Positions 8,783 to 16,530 of a stretch of DNA of 64,000 nucleotides are shown here, one piece after another. Positions within the stretch are counted from its first letter, which is position 1. Every line of letters starts with the position of its first letter. The translations under genes and the position numbers were made by a program. A model generated the notes under the pieces. The model did no database searches, was not told the DNA's origin, and saw nothing but the letters and a program-made list of their open reading frames with translations. The DNA lies in the NCBI RefSeq assembly GCF_002954245.1, contig NZ_PPTG01000029.1:124001-188000 (forward strand). The letters are read 5' to 3'. This stretch comes from Cryobacterium aureum. GTDB taxonomy: Bacteria > Actinomycetota > Actinomycetes > Actinomycetales > Microbacteriaceae.

Positions 8783-9244
8783 GTGGTGGATCGAACGGTC
8801 GCGGTGGGTGCGTGGGAATCCCTGTTTCGGGCCCAGGTCGCCATCATGCGCAGTCTGGCGGCGAATTTTCCGTCGAAGGAAATCTCCTTCAACGAGTACG
8901 ACGTCATGTTCAATCTGTCTCGACAGCCGGACCGGCGCATCCGCTTGCGTGATCTCAACCAGCACGTGCTGTTGACCCAGCCGAGCGTGAGCCGCCTCGT
9001 GGACCGCCTCGTCTCGCGTGGCTACCTGCACAAGCACACCGACCCGACCGACGGGCGCGGCGCCATCATCGAGCTGACGGATGCCGGGCTCGCCCTGTTT
9101 CGGCGGGTGGCCGTTGATCACATGAAGTCCATAGCGCAGCGGATCGGTGAGACGCTCAGCGAAACCGAATTGGAGCAGCTGACCGTGCTGTGCGACAAGC
9201 TGCGGATCGATTGCCCCGGCGACGGCGCGGCGAGCCAGCACTAG
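8783..9244 (+). CDS. MarR-family transcriptional regulator
   Basis: 153 residues from GTG 8783, chosen because GAGGAG lies 6 nt upstream. A longer frame to 8693 has no conserved residues. The winged-helix core reads LRDLNQHVLLTQPSVSRLVD for the DNA-reading helices, followed by the wing TDPTDGRGAIIELTDAG with the conserved DxRG. It stands between two genes of unrelated function, so the ligand and targets are unknown. Confidence 0.88.
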   Translation: MVDRTVAVGAWESLFRAQVAIMRSLAANFPSKEISFNEYDVMFNLSRQPDRRIRLRDLNQHVLLTQPSVSRLVDRLVSRGYLHKHTDPTDGRGAIIELTDAGLALFRRVAVDHMKSIAQRIGETLSETELEQLTVLCDKLRIDCPGDGAASQH

Positions 9245-9316
9245 GCGAACAGTGGGCGATGGAACGAGGACCCTACCCCTCGTCCCACCGAGGCAGTCCC
9301 TCGCAGGAATGCCTTC

Positions 9317-9347
9317 CTCACCGGGCGCCCGAACATTGCCCGGTGAG
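9317..9347 (+). terminator. Hairpin after the MarR gene
   Basis: CTCACCGGGC and GCCCGGTGAG form a perfect 10-bp stem with an 11-nt loop, 73 nt after the MarR stop codon. This is the only notable structure in the 250-bp gap before the SDR gene. Confidence 0.5.
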
Positions 9348-9494
9348 AAGCTCAGGCGCAAGCACGTATCGGATTTTGGAAATCAAAACGAATACAAACT
9401 AGTGAATTTGGCTCACGTCTGCTGATCGTATCCCAGCTTGGGGGTGGAAAGCTTAATCTTGCGTAACCCCACAGCATCCCGTCTACGCTGAAGT

Positions 9495-10193
9495 ATGACT
9501 TCCCTCGCCGGTTCCTCCATTCTCGTCGTCGGCGCCACCGGGGGGCTGGGCCGTGAAATCGCGCAGATTCTCAGCGTGGAGGGAGCCCTGCTCACCCTGC
9601 ACGGACGCACCCCGGAGCGCATCGCCGATCTGGGCATTCCAGCCGCGAGGGTAACTGGCGACCTGCTGGAGCCGAAGACGGCCGCCCAGCTCGTGGCAGT
9701 CGCGCTGAACGCGCATGGGCGTCTCGACGGCGTCGTCAACGCGGCCGGAGTCGTGGCGTTCGGGCCAATGGCGGAGGTCTCGGACGACACCATCGATATT
9801 CTGATGGCGGTGAATGCCTCGGCACCGATTCGTTTGCTCCGCGCCGCCTATTCCGCCCTGGTCGAATCCTCGAGTGCGCATCGTGATCCGTTCTTCCTCA
9901 CGCTCAGCGGCGTCGTGAGCGAGAGCCCGACAGCGAACATGGCTGCCTACTCGGCATCCAAGGCCGCACTCGCAGCGTTTGCGAAAGCGGCCGGGCGTGA
10001 ATTGCGTCGGGACGGCATCCGCTTTCTCGATGCCCGACCCGGCCACACCGAAACAGGACTGGCTACCCGACCGATTCAGGGGTCAGCGCCCCGGCTACCG
10101 GAGGGATACAGCCCAGCGGATGTCGCCCGTCGCCTAGTCGACGCAATCATCGCCGGCGAGCGCGACCTGCCGAGCACCGCTTTCGCCGGCTAG
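9495..10193 (+). CDS. Short-chain dehydrogenase/reductase (SDR) family oxidoreductase
   Basis: Classical SDR of 232 residues. The cofactor motif is VVGATGGLGREIAQ (residues ~9-22), followed by NAAGVV, the catalytic Ser in LTLSGVVSE and YSASKAALAAFAKA (YxxxK). LHGRTPER after beta-2 carries Arg, which suggests NADP(H). The C-terminal RPGHTETGLATRP region is typical. Substrate unknown. It converges with the photolyase gene, with 2 bp between stop codons. Confidence 0.9.
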   Translation: MTSLAGSSILVVGATGGLGREIAQILSVEGALLTLHGRTPERIADLGIPAARVTGDLLEPKTAAQLVAVALNAHGRLDGVVNAAGVVAFGPMAEVSDDTIDILMAVNASAPIRLLRAAYSALVESSSAHRDPFFLTLSGVVSESPTANMAAYSASKAALAAFAKAAGRELRRDGIRFLDARPGHTETGLATRPIQGSAPRLPEGYSPADVARRLVDAIIAGERDLPSTAFAG

Positions 10194-10195
10194 CC

Positions 10196-11659
10196 TTACC
10201 AGTGGGTGCGCTCACGCTCCTGAGCGACGACCGCGTCTCGGTCCACAAGACGTCTCAAGCCGGCGAGCGGCTGGGCCATACGATGATTGCCGCGGATGTG
10301 CGGCTCCACTCGGTCCAGGAAAGCCCAGTAGCCGGCGGTGAATGGGCAGGCCTGTGGCCCCAGCCGTATTTTGGGATTGAACCGACAGCTGCCGCAAAAA
10401 TCCGTCATCTTCGCAATGTAGGCGCCACCGGAGGCATACGGCTTCGTCGCGACGATTCCGCCGTCCGCGTGCTGGGACATACCGACGACATTGGCCGGCA
10501 TAACCCAGGGTGTCCCGTCGACGAAGGCATTGATGAACCAGTCCGACAAAGCGGACGGCTCGTACCCGCGCTGCAACGACCAGTTGCCGAGAATCATCAG
10601 CCGCTGAATGTGATGCGCCCACCCGGTGCGGGACACCTCATCCAGCACGTGGCTCAGGCACCGCGCTTCGACGGCGCCACCGTTTAACTCCAAGAAAGCC
10701 GGCGGAAGCGGCTCGTGGGCAGCGAGAAAGTTGCTCTGCGCAACGTAATTCTCGCCGAGGTGCCAATACAGGTGCCAGACCCAGTCCCGCCACCCCATGA
10801 CCTGGCGCACTACCGCTTCAACGCTCGCCAGCGGCACGCCACCGGCGCTATGGGCCGCGACGACCGCGTCGATGACCTCCTGCGGGTGCAGCAGGCCCAG
10901 GTTGAGCGGAACGCTCAACCGCGAGTGGGCCATCGTGCTGTCCCCGATCAGCGAGGCGTCCTCGAAGGGCCCGAAGTCTGACAGCCGCGTTTCGATGAAA
11001 TCATCGAGAGCAGCGAGGGCCTCCACGCGGGTAGCGGCGAACCGGCGCGGGCCATCCTCTCCGATCAGGTGCACGCGGCCGCCCCTGACGAGCTCGTCGA
11101 GGTCGCGACGGACTTCATCGTCGATGTCATCCTCCACCGGGGCCCACGGGTCGGGCAAACCGAGACCGACCGCATTTTTCGGGGGAGGCTGACGGTTGTC
11201 GTGATCGAAGTTGAAGCGCCCGCCCTCGGGCTCCGGGCCGCGCATGAGTGTGCCGGTGGCTGTGCGCACGTGTCGGTAGAACTGTTCCATCACAAGTCGG
11301 GATGCGGGTCGCCCGTCAGCCCAGCTAGCAAAGTCCTGCTCGCTCGTCACGAATCCCCTACTCGGCAGAACGGATGCCCCCAAATCGGCAACCAGGGCGC
11401 GCGCTCCCCACGAGGTGGGGTTGATCACCTCCAGTTCGCGACCAGCAAGCACGTCCCGATAATGCTCTGCCCGCAGGAACTCTGCGCGGTCACCCAACTC
11501 GCGGGCACGGTGGCGAAGCGCACTCAGAATGAGGTGTGCTTTCGCCCGGTGATAAGTGCGGCGCTCGAGGAGCGCAGATGCTTCAACCAGCACAATCGGC
11601 CCACCGTCGTCGTAGTGCGGGCCGAGCTGGTCAGCGAACAGAAAGCGTGGAAGGGGCAC
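10196..11659 (-). CDS. Cryptochrome/photolyase family protein, FeS-BCP (PhrB-like) class
   Basis: Flavoprotein of the iron-sulfur bacterial cryptochrome/photolyase group, which repairs (6-4) photoproducts or senses blue light. The N-terminal antenna domain opens with LPRFLFADQLGPHYDD. The C-terminal FAD domain shows MGWRDWVWHLYW, GNWSLQRGYEPSAL and WVMPANVVGMSQHADGG. Four Cys that could hold the 4Fe-4S cluster are visible: EARCLSH, DFCGSCRFNP and QACPFTAGY. GTG 11659 is chosen as start (487 residues); a frame extends to 11704. Length fits the family (about 500). A strong terminator for the neighbouring tRNA lies upstream. Confidence 0.92.
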   Translation of the reverse strand: MPLPRFLFADQLGPHYDDGGPIVLVEASALLERRTYHRAKAHLILSALRHRARELGDRAEFLRAEHYRDVLAGRELEVINPTSWGARALVADLGASVLPSRGFVTSEQDFASWADGRPASRLVMEQFYRHVRTATGTLMRGPEPEGGRFNFDHDNRQPPPKNAVGLGLPDPWAPVEDDIDDEVRRDLDELVRGGRVHLIGEDGPRRFAATRVEALAALDDFIETRLSDFGPFEDASLIGDSTMAHSRLSVPLNLGLLHPQEVIDAVVAAHSAGGVPLASVEAVVRQVMGWRDWVWHLYWHLGENYVAQSNFLAAHEPLPPAFLELNGGAVEARCLSHVLDEVSRTGWAHHIQRLMILGNWSLQRGYEPSALSDWFINAFVDGTPWVMPANVVGMSQHADGGIVATKPYASGGAYIAKMTDFCGSCRFNPKIRLGPQACPFTAGYWAFLDRVEPHIRGNHRMAQPLAGLRRLVDRDAVVAQERERTHW

Positions 11660-11710
11660 GATACCGATTCTACGTAGGTTGCGTCGGCCGGGCCGGATAC
11701 GCACAAAAAA

Positions 11711-11741
11711 AGCCCCGTCCGACGTTACGTCGGACGGGGCT
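11711..11741 (-). terminator. Rho-independent terminator downstream of tRNA-Arg
   Basis: Read on the minus strand, a 15-bp GC-rich stem is followed by seven T residues. The arms are AGCCCCGTCCGACGT and its complement. It lies 8 nt beyond the tRNA-Arg 3' end and is one of the few T-tailed terminators in the window. Confidence 0.85.
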
Positions 11742-11748
11742 GAAGGTG

Positions 11749-11821
11749 TGCGCCCGAAGGGATTCGAACCCCCAACCTTCTGATCCGTAGTCAGATGCTC
11801 TATCCGTTGAGCTACGAGCGC
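11749..11821 (-). tRNA. tRNA-Arg (anticodon ACG)
   Basis: A 73-nt cloverleaf on the minus strand. The acceptor arms GCGCTCG and CGGGCGC pair, with discriminator A. The anticodon loop CTACGGA sits in the stem TCTGA...TCAGA, and the T arm GGGTTCGAATCCC is canonical. CCA is not encoded. The A34 is the substrate of TadA, encoded at 6063-6539. Confidence 0.97.
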
Positions 11822-12048
11822 ATGTCAATCCCGCGAACTGTAACGCCCGGAGACAACTTGAAAACTATACCAGCTATCGGGCGCTCCCCGTTCCATCAGG
11901 CCAGGCAAGGGGCGTCAAAACCGGTCATTCCGCGCCGACGCTCTGCTTTGGTGCAAGAGATTTCTGCGAATGACTCATTCTCTATGGCACTTTTCGGGGA
12001 AAAGTGCTTACGCAAGGCCTGGTAAATAGCCACAAAGGGGGGTGTCCA

Positions 12049-12393
12049 ATGAAGGAATCAATATCGCAGCTCCATGGGCACACCCTGCGACTGGCCATTT
12101 TTGGCCCGGGCGCCGCCATCGTCTGGGCCGCCCTCACACTGCTTCTCGGCACTCTATCGCCGGCCTCCGCCGACACCGAGGACGCGCCACCCACACTTCT
12201 CACCACGGCCGCAAGCACCCTGCTGCCAGCTGCTATCGACCCGACACCAGCCACTCGCCCAGCGCCCGCTCCGGTGGTAGACGTTCCGCGTGGACGGTCG
12301 GCCGATCGCACCACAGCGGGCGTTCTCGCCCTGAGCGGCGTCGCGGTCCTTCCGTCAACGCCAACGTTCGACCCCGGGTCCACTCCCGACTGA
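12049..12393 (+). CDS. Small secreted Pro/Ala-rich protein of unknown function
   Basis: 114 residues from ATG 12049, preceded by AAAGGGGGG. The N-terminus has a charged start and a long hydrophobic stretch (AAIVWAALTLLLGTLSPASA) that looks like a signal peptide ending near residue 42. The rest is low-complexity, rich in Pro, Ala and Thr. It lies 90 bp upstream of a chaplin-like gene on the same strand. Its shortness and the decay of that neighbour make it possible that it is itself a truncated surface protein. No function is claimed. Confidence 0.55.
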   Translation: MKESISQLHGHTLRLAIFGPGAAIVWAALTLLLGTLSPASADTEDAPPTLLTTAASTLLPAAIDPTPATRPAPAPVVDVPRGRSADRTTAGVLALSGVAVLPSTPTFDPGSTPD

Positions 12394-12482
12394 TGGGTCT
12401 GCCCTGCCATTTTGCCGGCACCACGCAGACCGAAGCCTTCCCTCTGGGAGCACGCCATCACTCATTTAGGAGCACCACCACC

Positions 12483-13053
12483 ATGAAAACAGTCATCAAA
12501 AAGGGCCTGTACTGCGCCCTTCTCGTCGGGGGCCTCTCGCTCATCGGAATCTCCGCGGCCAACGCTGCCGAGGCACCCAACACCACCGGCGCCGACGGAA
12601 TCGTCTCGGGCGACCAGGTCGTGACCGACTTGGTCGCCCGATCACTCTCACCGGCAACGCCATCTCGGTAATCGGCAACTCGTCGAGCACGGGGTCAGAC
12701 ACCGGCAGTGCAGCTCCGGTAACCCAGCCAGCGGCCGCGAGCGCGAGCCCCACCACTACGGGTGCAAACTCACTGCTCGGCGGCACCCAGGTCGTGCCCG
12801 TCGTAACGGCTCCGATGCAGTCGCACGAGGCACGGGCACGGGCAGTTCTTCTCTCGCCGCGCTGCGACTGACGCCGTTGTTCGGGTCAACGCCGGCCGGC
12901 TCCACTCTGGCGAGCACGGGAACAACCCCGCTGCCGTTCCTCGCACTGGGCCTCCTGCTCGCCCTGCCCGGACTTGGCCTGTCTGGTCGCGGCCTGATTG
13001 GGCGCGGCCTGATTGGGCGCGGCCTGATTGGGCGTGGCGGCGCCACCGCCTAG
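12483..13053 (+). pseudogene. Chaplin-domain, LPXTG-like surface protein, broken by two frameshifts
   Basis: Three reading frames in series make one recognisable protein. Frame 1 (12483-12638) gives a signal peptide and GADGIVSGDQVVTDLVA. From 12641 frame 2 continues as ITLTGNAISVIGNSSSTG and GANSLLGGTQVVPVVTAP. From 12829 frame 3 gives GTGTGSSSLAAL and then LASTG, a hydrophobic segment and a basic GLIGRG tail. Chaplin domains have this GNxISVIG pattern, and LASTG plus helix plus basic tail is a sortase signal variant. The first shift is a missing C in a CCC run near 12639; the second lies around 12820-12829, where part of a second chaplin repeat also seems lost. Either a real pseudogene or an assembly error. 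Confidence 0.72.
12991..13035 (+). repeat. Three tandem 15-bp repeats (GLIGR codons)
   Basis: GGCCTGATTGGGCGC occurs three times head to tail, the last copy ending in T instead of C. It encodes (GLIGR)x3 at the basic C-terminal tail of the broken chaplin gene. Tandem copies of this kind arise by slippage. Confidence 0.85.
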
Positions 13054-13178
13054 CCGGCAGCATCCGTTCATAGCCGCCGGGCGCTTCGACCACCAGGTTG
13101 AAGTGCCCGGTGGTGGCGCGCTCGCGACACCAAAATCAACCCCTGTCATCGATCCGGGTCGAGTGATTTACTTACCGG

Positions 13179-13916
13179 ATGAACGAGACGAGCCCCGCCG
13201 AACGCGAATCCTTTGATTACTCCAGCCTGCGCGCCGTCTTCATCAACTGCACCCTCAAACGCAGCCCCGAGGTCAGCAACACCCAGGGCATTGTCGACCT
13301 CAGCGCCCGCATCATGCGGGAGCAGGGCGTGCAGGTCGAGCTGATTCGCGCCATCGACCATGATATTGCCACCGGGGTCTACCCCGACATGACCGACCAC
13401 GGCTGGCAAACGGATGCCTGGCCGTCTCTGTTCGAGGCGGTTCAGGCCGCCGATATCCTCGTACTGGCCGGTCCAATCTGGCTCGGCGATAACGGCTCGG
13501 TGACCAAACGCATCGTGGAACGGCTCTACGCCCACTCGGGCGAATTCAATGAAAAGGGCCAGTACATCTTCTATGGCAAAGTCGGCGGTGCCATCATCAC
13601 CGGCAACGAAGACGGAGTGAAACACTGTACGTCGAACCTGCTGTACAGCCTGCAACACATCGGCTACTCAATTCCGCCCGCCGCTGACAGCGGCTGGATC
13701 GGCGAAATCGGCCCCGGCCCGAGTTATCTCGATGAGGGATCTGGCGGTCCGCAGAACGACTTCACCAACCGCAACACCACCTTCATGAGTTGGAACCTCA
13801 TGCACCTCGCCTCAATTTTGAAGAAGAACGGCGGCATCCCGGCCTTCGGCAACCTGCGCCAGGACTGGGACCGCGGAGAACGATTCGGGTTTGAACCTAA
13901 CCCGGAATATCGGTAG
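13179..13916 (+). CDS. Flavodoxin/NAD(P)H-dependent FMN reductase-family protein
   Basis: 245 residues with a flavodoxin-like fold. The FMN phosphate loop region is NCTLKRSPEVSNTQG near residues 23-37. LVLAGPIWLGDNGSVTKRIV corresponds to the second FMN-contacting loop of the NADPH-dependent FMN reductase family, and GKVGGAIITGNEDGVKH to the third. The C-terminal MSWNLMHLASILKKNGGIP is the usual last helix. Specific substrate unknown; quinone or azo reductase activity is possible. It stands alone between two pseudogenes. Confidence 0.82.
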   Translation: MNETSPAERESFDYSSLRAVFINCTLKRSPEVSNTQGIVDLSARIMREQGVQVELIRAIDHDIATGVYPDMTDHGWQTDAWPSLFEAVQAADILVLAGPIWLGDNGSVTKRIVERLYAHSGEFNEKGQYIFYGKVGGAIITGNEDGVKHCTSNLLYSLQHIGYSIPPAADSGWIGEIGPGPSYLDEGSGGPQNDFTNRNTTFMSWNLMHLASILKKNGGIPAFGNLRQDWDRGERFGFEPNPEYR

Positions 13917-13987
13917 CACAGCCTCAGCTTCGCCGGATCGGGGAACCCAGTGGTACTCCAAACAATCTCGACAGAGTCTTCCCGTGT

Positions 13988-14303
13988 TTGCCCCCACCCG
14001 CGCTGAATGCGCTCGACGTGCGCGTCACCGGCGGCGTGGTGCGCGGCATCCGTGAAGGTACTGGCCTGGCGCGGCATCCCCTACGCGGCTCCGCCGATCG
14101 GTGGCCGACGGTTTCGCGCTCCGCAGCCCGTCATTGCCTGGCCCGGAGTACGGGACGCCTCCTGCTACGGCGACGTCGCCCAGCAGTCGTACCGCGGCCA
14201 GTTCAAGGGTGCCAGCCCGCGCGTGCGCTCCAGCGAGGACTGCCTCACCGTGGGTGCCACGAACTCCAACGAGTGCCGCGAGGGGATTTTGCCGGCGCTG
14301 TGA
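13988..14303 (+). pseudogene. Truncated, frameshifted type-B carboxylesterase remnant
   Basis: Only the N-terminal ~100 residues of a carboxylesterase are present. One frame encodes LDVRVTGGVVRGIREGTGLA. After a frameshift near 14060 the next encodes LAWRGIPYAAPPIGGRRF and RVRSSEDCLTVGATNSN, the well-known start of the family. The catalytic Ser, Glu and His regions are absent and the frame closes at 14303. It can have no esterase activity. Confidence 0.75.
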
Positions 14304-14319
14304 CCTCTAGCATGGGGGC

Positions 14320-14739
14320 ATGGTCATCGCCCGCTCCCGCCGTGCGGTGGGTCGCGCCAGCTACCTCGCGATCGCCGCATTTGCCGTCGTGTATCTGGTC
14401 GGCGCCGTGTATTGGCCCCGGCCGCTCTGGGTGGTCGGGATCTACCTGGTTGCCAGCCTGATCTGTTTTGCCCTCTACGCGACCGACAAGCGTCGGGCAA
14501 GGCTCGGCAGCTGGCGCATCTCGGAACGCACCCTACTGTTCTGGGGCTTCATCGGCGGCTGGCCGGGCGCCATAGTGGCGCAGCAGGTGCTGCGCCACAA
14601 AACCCAGAAGAAAAGCTTTCGCGGGGTGTTTTGGGCCACGGTTGCCTCAAACGTCGTGCTCTTCGTTGTCGTCAGTACGCCGATATTCGACCGGCTGGTC
14701 GCCCACGCGATCACCGACGTCAGTGTGCTCGGAAACTAA
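14320..14739 (+). CDS. DUF1294-family membrane protein
   Basis: 139-residue integral membrane protein. Two hydrophobic segments lie in the first 60 residues. The DUF1294 core follows: YATDKRRARLGSWRISE, then GFIGGWPGAIVAQQVLRHKT and KKSFRGVFW. A last membrane helix is near the C-terminus. The family has no known function; some members carry a cold-shock domain, absent here. The stop codon overlaps that of the convergent gene by 4 nt. Confidence 0.88.
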   Translation: MVIARSRRAVGRASYLAIAAFAVVYLVGAVYWPRPLWVVGIYLVASLICFALYATDKRRARLGSWRISERTLLFWGFIGGWPGAIVAQQVLRHKTQKKSFRGVFWATVASNVVLFVVVSTPIFDRLVAHAITDVSVLGN

Positions 14740-15305
14740 TATTCGTTGAACTCCGGGCTGGTCGCCGCGTCGTGCTTGGCCTTGAGAATGGCGAGGTTGA
14801 TCAGCACGAACGCTTCCAGGCGTTCACCGCGATGTTCGGCGTAGTCAGGCTCGCGCTGGTCGACGGCCAGCTCAATGAGCTTCGACGAGACGGCCGAGCT
14901 GACCTCTTCGCTCGCTGACCGCTGCGCACTCGACACGATACGCGCTACCTGGTCGTTGTCATCGGCAACAGCGTCGAGGGCGAGCGTCAACCGCTCGTGC
15001 ACACGAAATCTCAGGGCGAATTGCTTGAGGTCGTGGCGCTGGTCATCGGTAAAGCTCAGCCGCCACTTCATCGCCGCGAGATCGCGGCCCATTCGGCTGA
15101 CCCGCCGGGCATACTCCTCGTTCTGCCGCGCCAGCCGATGTAGTTCGCTTCGGGCGTTGTCGGCGTACCGCCCGGAGTCGTAGTCGAAGTGCTCCCGCAG
15201 CGCTCCAACGATGATGTCGTTCTTCACGGCCATCCGCACGGCGGACAGTGCGATGAGCAGGCCTTCATCAACCGTGCGCTCGAGGTCGGGCAGCTCGGCG
15301 TTCAC
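14736..15305 (-). CDS. Conserved-looking hypothetical protein, helical
   Basis: 189 residues, not recognised. It is soluble, charged and probably all-helical. A stretch at ~40-100 rich in Arg, Glu and Leu (for example NARSELHRLARQNEEYARRV) suggests a coiled coil. There is no signal peptide or membrane helix. Codon use and GC3 match the neighbours, supporting a real gene. It converges with the DUF1294 gene. The region beyond its start (15306-15500) holds no clear gene. Confidence 0.6.
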   Translation of the reverse strand: MNAELPDLERTVDEGLLIALSAVRMAVKNDIIVGALREHFDYDSGRYADNARSELHRLARQNEEYARRVSRMGRDLAAMKWRLSFTDDQRHDLKQFALRFRVHERLTLALDAVADDNDQVARIVSSAQRSASEEVSSAVSSKLIELAVDQREPDYAEHRGERLEAFVLINLAILKAKHDAATSPEFNEY

Positions 15306-15502
15306 GTCGGGTTCGCTGACGTGTTCGTGAGCGTCGGCACGACGCCGGGACCGGTTCCAAATGATTGCGCCACCACTTCCTCGTGCAGGTGACCTCCATT
15401 TTATCGGTCAACTGGGTGACTGCTGCGCGGGCACCAGGGTGAGAAAAATGGCACCCCTCCGTGGGGCTCGTTGAGCGCGCGACCCGCCGAACTATTTCCC
15501 AA

Positions 15503-15718
15503 TCATGAGAAGAAGTCATACCCCGGCCAGTCGTAAACGATTTTGACGTCGACATCTCGGCCGACTACGTCGACGCTGTCGATGCCAACGGGAACTCCCA
15601 GCGCCCCGGACAGGGGGAACGTGGCCTGACGAGTCCGAAATTGCGTCCAACTATCTAAGACTTCGCCCCCGACAGTCTGGATTTTTAGCTGCACCGGGCA
15701 GCCGTGAGGTGCGGGTCG
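15503..15718 (-). pseudogene. C-terminal gene fragment of unknown protein
   Basis: The frame ends at 15503 and, read back to about 15718, encodes a protein-like segment with alternating hydrophobic and polar residues: CPVQLKIQTVGGEVLDSW, then GIDSVDVVGRDVDVKIVYDW and an aromatic end PGYDFFS. It looks like the beta-strand-rich last 60-70 residues of a larger protein. Upstream, the same frame becomes low-quality shadow of the HTH gene on the other strand, and no start codon with a binding site is seen. It is probably the surviving 3' end of a lost gene. Confidence 0.35.
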
Positions 15719-15725
15719 GGGGAAC

Positions 15726-16190
15726 GTGAATCCGGAGTTGGAGCGCGCGCAGGGCTCGTCGGCACCGCTCGACCGACTCGTCGAGGACCTCCAGCGCCTG
15801 CGCAACACGGCGGGCGACGTCTCATACGCCGAGATCGCCGCGCTGATCACCCGCGGGAGTGAGGCGCAAGGGATCACCCCGGCCGCGGCCCGGGGCGCCC
15901 GATCGTCGGTCTTCGATGCCTTCCGCACGGGGCGTCGCCGCATCAACGCGGTGCTGGTCGAGGAGATCGTGCTGGCCCTCGGCGAGGATGACGCCGCTGC
16001 CGCCCTCTGGCGCAAGCGGTGCCTCGACGCCCGACTCGCCGCGCGGCGTCCGGCCGGCGCGGTCGGCATAGACCGACCGGGTGGGCCTGCCGAGTCGGCC
16101 GCCCCGCATCCACCGGTCTCGCTACTGAACGTCGCTGCGCCGATGAATGCTGAAGAGAATGCCCGACTTGCCCGGTTGGCAGGCGCCTGA
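15726..16190 (+). CDS. Small helix-turn-helix (XRE-like) protein, possibly truncated
   Basis: 154 residues from GTG 15726. The first ~85 residues resemble actinobacterial XRE-like HTH domains: LDRLVEDLQRLRNTAGDVSY, then ITPAAARGARSSVFDAFRTG as recognition region and LVEEIVLALGEDDAAAALWR as closing helix. The rest is Ala/Pro-rich with no further domain. Full-length relatives usually carry more after this domain, so a truncated gene is possible. A C-terminal fragment on the opposite strand lies immediately upstream. Confidence 0.5.
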   Translation: MNPELERAQGSSAPLDRLVEDLQRLRNTAGDVSYAEIAALITRGSEAQGITPAAARGARSSVFDAFRTGRRRINAVLVEEIVLALGEDDAAAALWRKRCLDARLAARRPAGAVGIDRPGGPAESAAPHPPVSLLNVAAPMNAEENARLARLAGA

Positions 16191-16530
16191 CGGTGCTGCC
16201 GGTGATTCGCTTGAAACGTGCGCTCGGCCTCATGCCCAGGTGGTCAGCGCGGCATGCGCGAGATCGTAGTTGCTTTGCAATATCGAGCGTGCCCAGAATC
16301 CGGGCGATCTTGTTCGCGTGTGCTGCCTAGATTTCTTTTCTTCGACCCCGTGCGATGAAACAATTCCCAGCCCTTGTGGTTGAAACTCAACGATCACATT
16401 ATGAATGTGTCGTGTATCGAGGTACGTCGCAATCCGTCCCTTCCCGAGGGATCCCGCAGACGATGCCAAGCAGCCGCCTTCCGTTGTGCGCCGAGGCATC
16501 CGCCCTGAGTCATGGGCCATCGAGAATGCC
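16191..16530. other. Intergenic stretch without a recognisable gene
   Basis: Both strands were read. Short frames exist but none has a plausible start, binding site or protein-like composition. The AT content is higher than in flanking genes. Nothing can be assigned. Confidence 0.5.

Noticed and set aside
11749..11821. tRNA-Arg as attachment site of an integrated island
   Set aside because: No integrase, no direct repeat of the tRNA 3' end, and the decaying region lies on the 5' side of the tRNA.
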